Positions 55,508 to 60,000 of a DNA stretch of 60,000 nucleotides are shown piece by piece. This DNA is from Bolinopsis microptera (lineage: Eukaryota > Ctenophora > Tentaculata > Lobata > Bolinopsidae), in the NCBI RefSeq assembly GCF_026151205.1, contig NC_087082.1:19308494-19368493 (forward strand), in the 5' to 3' direction. Below the pieces are notes generated by a model. That model saw only the letters and a list, made by a program, of their open reading frames with translations, was not told the origin of the DNA and did not search any database. The position numbers and the translations under genes were made by a program. The first letter of the stretch is position 1. Each line of letters starts with the position of its first letter.

Positions 55508-57677
55508 GTCATTCTGACTAAGTGACGTCATTCCCCATGGCCACAAAGAGTTTGACGGGTGATCGCAGCATGCTTAAAAACGAGAAAATATTCTCGAGCA
55601 ACATAACTTAATTACACTTGCTCGTCCATTATCAGTGCCGCGAAAATATTAAAGTATTAATGGTTTCGAATGATGTAAAGAGTAGCGAGTGAATCAGTTT
55701 GAAATCACATAATTACTTCACAAAGTTTCATGATGTTGAATTGTACTCCTCCCTTTCTCTTATTACTCCCTTTCTCTTACTACTCGGCGATATTATAGCG
55801 GTGAATACTTTGGTTTTATTTTCACGTACCGAAAATACGACATGTGCTGTAAAGTAAAACTTGAGGTTATCTATAAGGGTCGAGTATTTCTTAAGGCTTT
55901 TAAAACAGTTTTTACCGATATCTGCATCAATATAACAGTGCAATTAATCCAGGGTTACATTTAAATTAAGATTACTTTAGAAATAGCGATTAGAAATTAT
56001 AGCGTTTAGAAATAGCGTTAATTTCAGGGTAGGTTTATCTTATATATGAGTAGTTGCGGTGAACACCCTGGTTACTCTCGCTTCCACATACCTTGAACAT
56101 GTTCTGAGTTATTAAAACTTTGACACATCTGACGTCACTGTGACGTCACTGTGTTAGGTTTGCTATTCTCAGGTATAATGCAATCGTGTGACGGCTGAAA
56201 TTAAATCAGGAGTTGAAGCCACGCCGAAAAATGTTTCCTGATGCAACGCTTGGATGGTTTAATTTTCCGTTTTCCTGCTGGGTTTTGTCTAGTTCCATCA
56301 TTTATTTATTCTTGTAAAGCTGCATTTTCCGTCTAAATTGGGAGGATCTAGTTGATTTAATCGAGGGTTTGTATTTTGTGGTAATGTCGCAAGAGTCCAC
56401 TGTATGCAATATACAATATTATGGCACATTATGAAAGTGTAAGCTGTAACAAAGGTAAAAAACATAACATCATTGTTCTACTAACTTGCTCATCCGTCAC
56501 TGTAACTTCTGGCCAAAACACTGTAATATTTCCTTCAGCACCATCCATGATATTTGTGGTCAAGTATGTAACACTTAAATCTGTGTGTTGCAGAGACAGA
56601 GAATGATGTCGACTAACTAAAAGCCTTCGAAAACACTTTCCACTTTTTATCATGCCGTATACTAGATTTATATAATAACTTGTTTTGTTCCCCTGTAAAA
56701 TTGTAGCTGTAGATAAAAGTAAGATTAGGGTTAGTCCGTCCATAATTTTAACTTATTAAAATTTGAAAAGTATTTAATAATTTTAAAAAATTATTACCTC
56801 TTTTATCCTTAGTCATCCTACAATAAATTTCTTACAAACTTTCCTTTCTAAACATCATTGAATTATCTAGACTGTTTTGTCTTGATTCTGGTTTTATACA
56901 CTAAATAATTTGTTAAAACCTCTCATAGTTTTATATTTACAGGGTTTAACAAATTGTTTTTAAATCGGGCTTCGTTTCCGGTAATTTAGAATAATGTTGT
57001 GGTCTTCCAACGCCCTCTTATTGTATATTACTTGCTTATGAGTCACTTCCCCGCCCCTTTCTATAATGGGTATAATCATTTCAAAAGTTCCACTTTAAAG
57101 AGTCTTCCAAATATAGTTTTACTGCTGCATCTGACCATGGCACTGTAGTATAGTTATAAAATGCTATGAAGATCTTAGCACTCTGTGCTCTCAAACGTTT
57201 CATACCAAGGTTGCAGTGTTTGATCCTTTAAGTTTATAAGGCTCTTGTTATTATATGATGAATCCCCACCCTCGAATCTACCCACTACCCAGGCCAAGAT
57301 GGAACCAGACACAAGAGTAGAACCAGACACCACACTGCATTAGTGTGTTATAGAAGTCTGTTCTAAGTTTATCACACGTGTTTTTGCTGCTCCTTTTTGA
57401 CTAATGTGTGCTATTACACTTCCTGAGTATGTCGTTTTACATCATCATAAACAGCTTTTTGTTATCGACCTTACTCCTTTATCAGGTTACTGCTCCTTCA
57501 TCAAGTTATTTGTAATTACTAGCCACCGCCGGACTGTGAGCTGAGGTTATTAGTTCTGCCGTAAGTGAAACTACAGTCGGTTTTTGAACCTTCGTTGCAG
57601 CAGTATTATAGCCCTAGCTGTAGAGTGTGGTCTTTGATCAATCCTGATCATTTATCTTGCTCAATTCCTGTCTGTTT
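55508..57677. other. No firm gene; one weak secreted-peptide candidate
   Basis: The minus-strand frame 56429-56743 (104 codons) starts with an ATG and has a hydrophobic start, LTLILLLSTATILQG, that could act as a signal peptide, but no domain, homolog pattern or splice context supports it. TGACGTCACTG is doubled at about 56130-56150. Other frames are short. Confidence 0.3.
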
Positions 57678-57723
57678 GAGGTTATTTTGTGAATACTATA
57701 TATAGTATTCACAAAATAACCTC
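57678..57723. repeat. Perfect 46-bp palindrome
   Basis: The 23-bp half, GAGGTTATTTTGTGAATACT followed by ATA, is followed without any spacer by its exact reverse complement. It would form a cruciform or a hairpin without loop bases to spare. Confidence 0.95.
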
Positions 57724-58726
57724 TATATATAGAATTTACCAGATCCACTCATTTGCAGAATATTCTTTTGCCTTCTAAAACCTGCTCCACTAGACGACAC
57801 GGTGGTGCACGTCTCTGACATCAAACTATTTTCATCGGTAGATTTCCCTGAAGCTTCATGAGACTCACTAAGTCTCACGCAGAGTATTCGTTTCACTGTA
57901 TACTTGCAGGGTCCGCGGAGACACAATCATTGCTGCGTGAGAAATTTGCTTGCCAAATATTTGCTTACCAAGCAAATTTTGTGTCAAACTTTTGGAGGGA
58001 GACGATTATCTTCTGTGTCGTCTTTTAACACAGGATACAGCTGATTAACCCATCCCGGAAGGGACCTTATATTGGCAGTTATAAACGATACCCTCAGGAC
58101 CCCTCCCACTGCAAGGCTATTTAGGGTTCTATATTAGGCTATTTAAGGTTCCATTATGGCAGCATTAAGTAGATCAGATAGATAAAGGATGTGTACATAA
58201 TATTCTGCCGCCCTTATTAGTTAATTATTACCCCTGCTATTTGAGTCTAGTGATTGAAACGTGCCGCTCAAATGTTTCTATTATATCTTCAGATGTACAT
58301 TATATATATATATATATCTTGGTATGATGACTGTATAAAGTGGGCAACAACACCACCCACTGCATTGTGCTTCTTTGTAATCTTGAAGTTTTTACTGCTT
58401 TCAATATGTTTCTATAGCATTTGTACCTGTGAAGGTAAAGGGGCCTCTACGATCTTTGGTGGCGTTTCATTATGATGATATTGGAATTATTCGCTGAATT
58501 TGAATAGTTTTATCATATTACTATTTTCTTTATATTACTTAAGCTCTAATTTCAATATCCCTCTGTCAGGTGCTCTTTGGCCCCCTGGTGCTTTTTTGTA
58601 CATCCCTAGTTATTGTTTTCGCGTCGACCAAACTTTCAGTTAGCCGAGAAAAAATCCGGGGGAAAAACGCCACCCTCAGAATATATAGGTACCTCTATTT
58701 CACTCTCTGTAATAGTGCAGTGAGGT
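57724..58726. other. No gene seen
   Basis: Short frames on both strands (57723-57926 minus, 58254-58475 plus) with no recognisable features. A (TA)n run lies at about 58299-58317. Confidence 0.45.
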
Positions 58727-58766
58727 GTGACGTAATAGTGACGTAATAGTGACGTAATAGTGACGT
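58727..58766 (+). repeat. 12-bp repeat TGACGTAATAGT, about 3.5 units
   Basis: Preceded by GTGCAGTGAGGTGTGACG, a lead sequence that also precedes the related array at about 59166. Confidence 0.88.
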
Positions 58767-59165
58767 TCAGCTATAAGGTTGAGGCAACCTTGACTCATAC
58801 TCTCAACGCGACGGTTGGTACTATTTTGATATAACTTATATCTAACTGCTAATCAATTTGAAGATTTTGACTTTGATACTAACGGCTATTTTAAAAGCTC
58901 ATTAGATTTATGTCGTCTTACGGGCGTCGCCATGGAGATTTATGTCACACGTTGTAACAGGCGTTGCCCTGGAAACGTCATGCCGAAAATCTCTATAAGT
59001 ATAACTATATAATAGTCCACAACAGTGACATTATAATTGTGGCTTAGATCTTTTCGTGAGCTGTATTAGTGGCGATATCAGCTCATGTTTATGTTTATAT
59101 CAAATTTTGAGGTATCAATCAGATTTGCTAAATTTCGACCGATCTATTCTGACCGATCAGTATAG
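58767..59165. other. Between the two TGACGTAATAG arrays, no gene
   Basis: Includes CGCCATGGAGATTTATGTC and TTGCCCTGGAAACGTCATGC, which look like a diverged pair of GGCGTYGCC(A/C)TGGA phrases at about 58926 and 58962. Nothing else stands out. Confidence 0.4.
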
Positions 59166-59236
59166 TGAGGTGAGTTGTGACGTAATAGTGCAGTGAGTTG
59201 TGACGTAATAGTGACGTAATAGTGACGTAATAGTTA
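59166..59236 (+). repeat. Second TGACGTAATAGT array
   Basis: GTGACGTAATAGTGCAGTGA then GTTGTGACGTAATAG twice more, with the 12-bp unit repeated at the end. Related to 58727-58766. Confidence 0.85.
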
Positions 59237-59740
59237 GTCTATTCTGACCGATCAACCAGAGAACGTCTAGTCTGAACCCATGATAAAATAATATTTAGTA
59301 AAATCATCTTTGTCGATCTTGAACAGCAATGTTCGGACCAGTAGACCTATAAGTGTATTATAAACGGGAAGTATTATAAACGCCTAACAGGACTACTCCT
59401 ATCGCGTGCATGAACAGTTTTATGCAGATTTTAAAAGTTTGATGGACCTTTAAGATCAGACATACCCCTAAAAAGTAAAATTGCTGTCCTGTCAGAGATA
59501 AGGCACGTGCGCTCAGTAGTCAGTATGCTTCTAACCTTTCACGTGACTACACCTTATATCTGCTTATATTCCAACCGTTATGCTAAAAGGCAACTATTTC
59601 ACCTATCGAGGCATTTAAAATGCCACTGCTTAAGCAGTTGTAAGATAGCTAGACAGAGATATTTATCGTGAGGTTGACGTTAGCATATCTGATATCGGGT
59701 CTCTTTTATAGGACCACAATTTAGCGTGTTAGATTATATA
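59237..59740. other. No gene seen
   Basis: TCTATTCTGACCGATCA occurs at about 59142 and 59228, so the second TGACGTAATAG array sits between two copies of a short direct repeat. The rest is unremarkable. Confidence 0.45.
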
Positions 59741-59745
59741 TAAGC

Positions 59746-60000
59746 AGCTGAAACCACGTGATATTATAGCTGAAACCACGTGATATTATAGCTGAAACCA
59801 CGTGATATTATAGCTGAAACCACGTGATACTATAGCTGAAACCACGTGATATTATAGCTGAAACCACGTGATATTATAGCTGAAACCACGTGATATTATA
59901 GCTAAAACCACGTGATATTATAGCTGAAACCACGTGACATTATAGCTGAAACCACGTGATATTATAGCTGAAACCACGTGATATTATAGCTAAAACCACG
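59746..60000 (+). repeat. 22-bp minisatellite with CACGTG, running off the window
   Basis: Unit AGCTGAAACCACGTGATATT followed by AT; CACGTG falls at 59755, 59777 and every 22 bp after. About 11.5 units are visible with single-base variants only (GATACT, GCTAAAAC, GACATT). The array continues past 60000. Confidence 0.95.

Noticed and set aside
56429-56743. Secreted 104-residue protein on the minus strand
   Set aside because: A hydrophobic start alone is weak evidence in AT-rich DNA. No domain, splice site or conservation could be shown, so it is mentioned only within the regional entry.
1-60000. CRISPR array, bacterial operon, or riboswitch signals
   Set aside because: The introns, repeats and elements are eukaryotic. 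The tandem arrays have no spacer variety, and no cas-like frames exist.

Overview
This is metazoan nuclear DNA, AT-rich and dominated by repeats. Introns with GT-AG borders, tandemly duplicated extracellular cysteine-rich exons, Tc1/mariner and hAT-type elements, a Penelope-type GIY-YIG domain, a tRNA-derived SINE and interstitial TTAGGG repeats point to an invertebrate animal. The species cannot be settled from the sequence. Most open frames here are chance or come from short tandem repeats.

Left part (1-8.5 kb): nested repeats. A dispersed repeat (R1) occurs twice, with a 147-bp-arm hairpin between the copies. A 488-bp tandem satellite follows that starts with an inverted junction, then a very homogeneous 276-bp satellite (7 full units and a fraction), then copies of a roughly 425-bp dispersed repeat (R2). 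R1 and R2 recur inverted at 33-36 kb.

9.6-16.4 kb: the one convincing protein-coding gene, on the minus strand. It has a beta-rich extracellular domain exon, 13 short cysteine-rich exons of the ephrin-receptor-like/GCC2-GCC3 type in two alternating kinds (A, 96 nt; B, 144 nt), and a CCP/sushi exon. All exons are phase 1-1. An internally deleted mariner lies in one intron, and a neighbouring duplicated intron supplies the exact empty site.

17-29.7 kb: a frameshifted ORF1-like retroelement gene, a tRNA-derived SINE head, a short retroposon with a 21-bp duplication, a hAT-type MITE (8-bp duplication), a 1.9-kb terminal-inverted-repeat element filled with a 16-bp motif in both orientations, and a foldback-like element whose arms are 11-bp tandem repeats (6-bp duplication).

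30-44.5 kb: interstitial telomere repeats, a 12-bp minisatellite, degenerate satellites in a stretch that looks like poor-quality sequence (about 33.2-36.4 kb), a possible compact multi-exon gene near 36.9 kb, an IRE1-like kinase pseudogene at 41.1-42.2 kb and a TA-flanked 1.5-kb element with internal motif copies.

44.5-60 kb: microsatellites, a striking cloverleaf-forming palindrome cluster at 49.2 kb that seems to be one end of a 1.7-kb element, a Penelope GIY-YIG endonuclease fragment at 53.8 kb, a perfect 46-bp palindrome, and arrays with ACGT cores (TGACGTAA and CACGTG), the last running off the window end.
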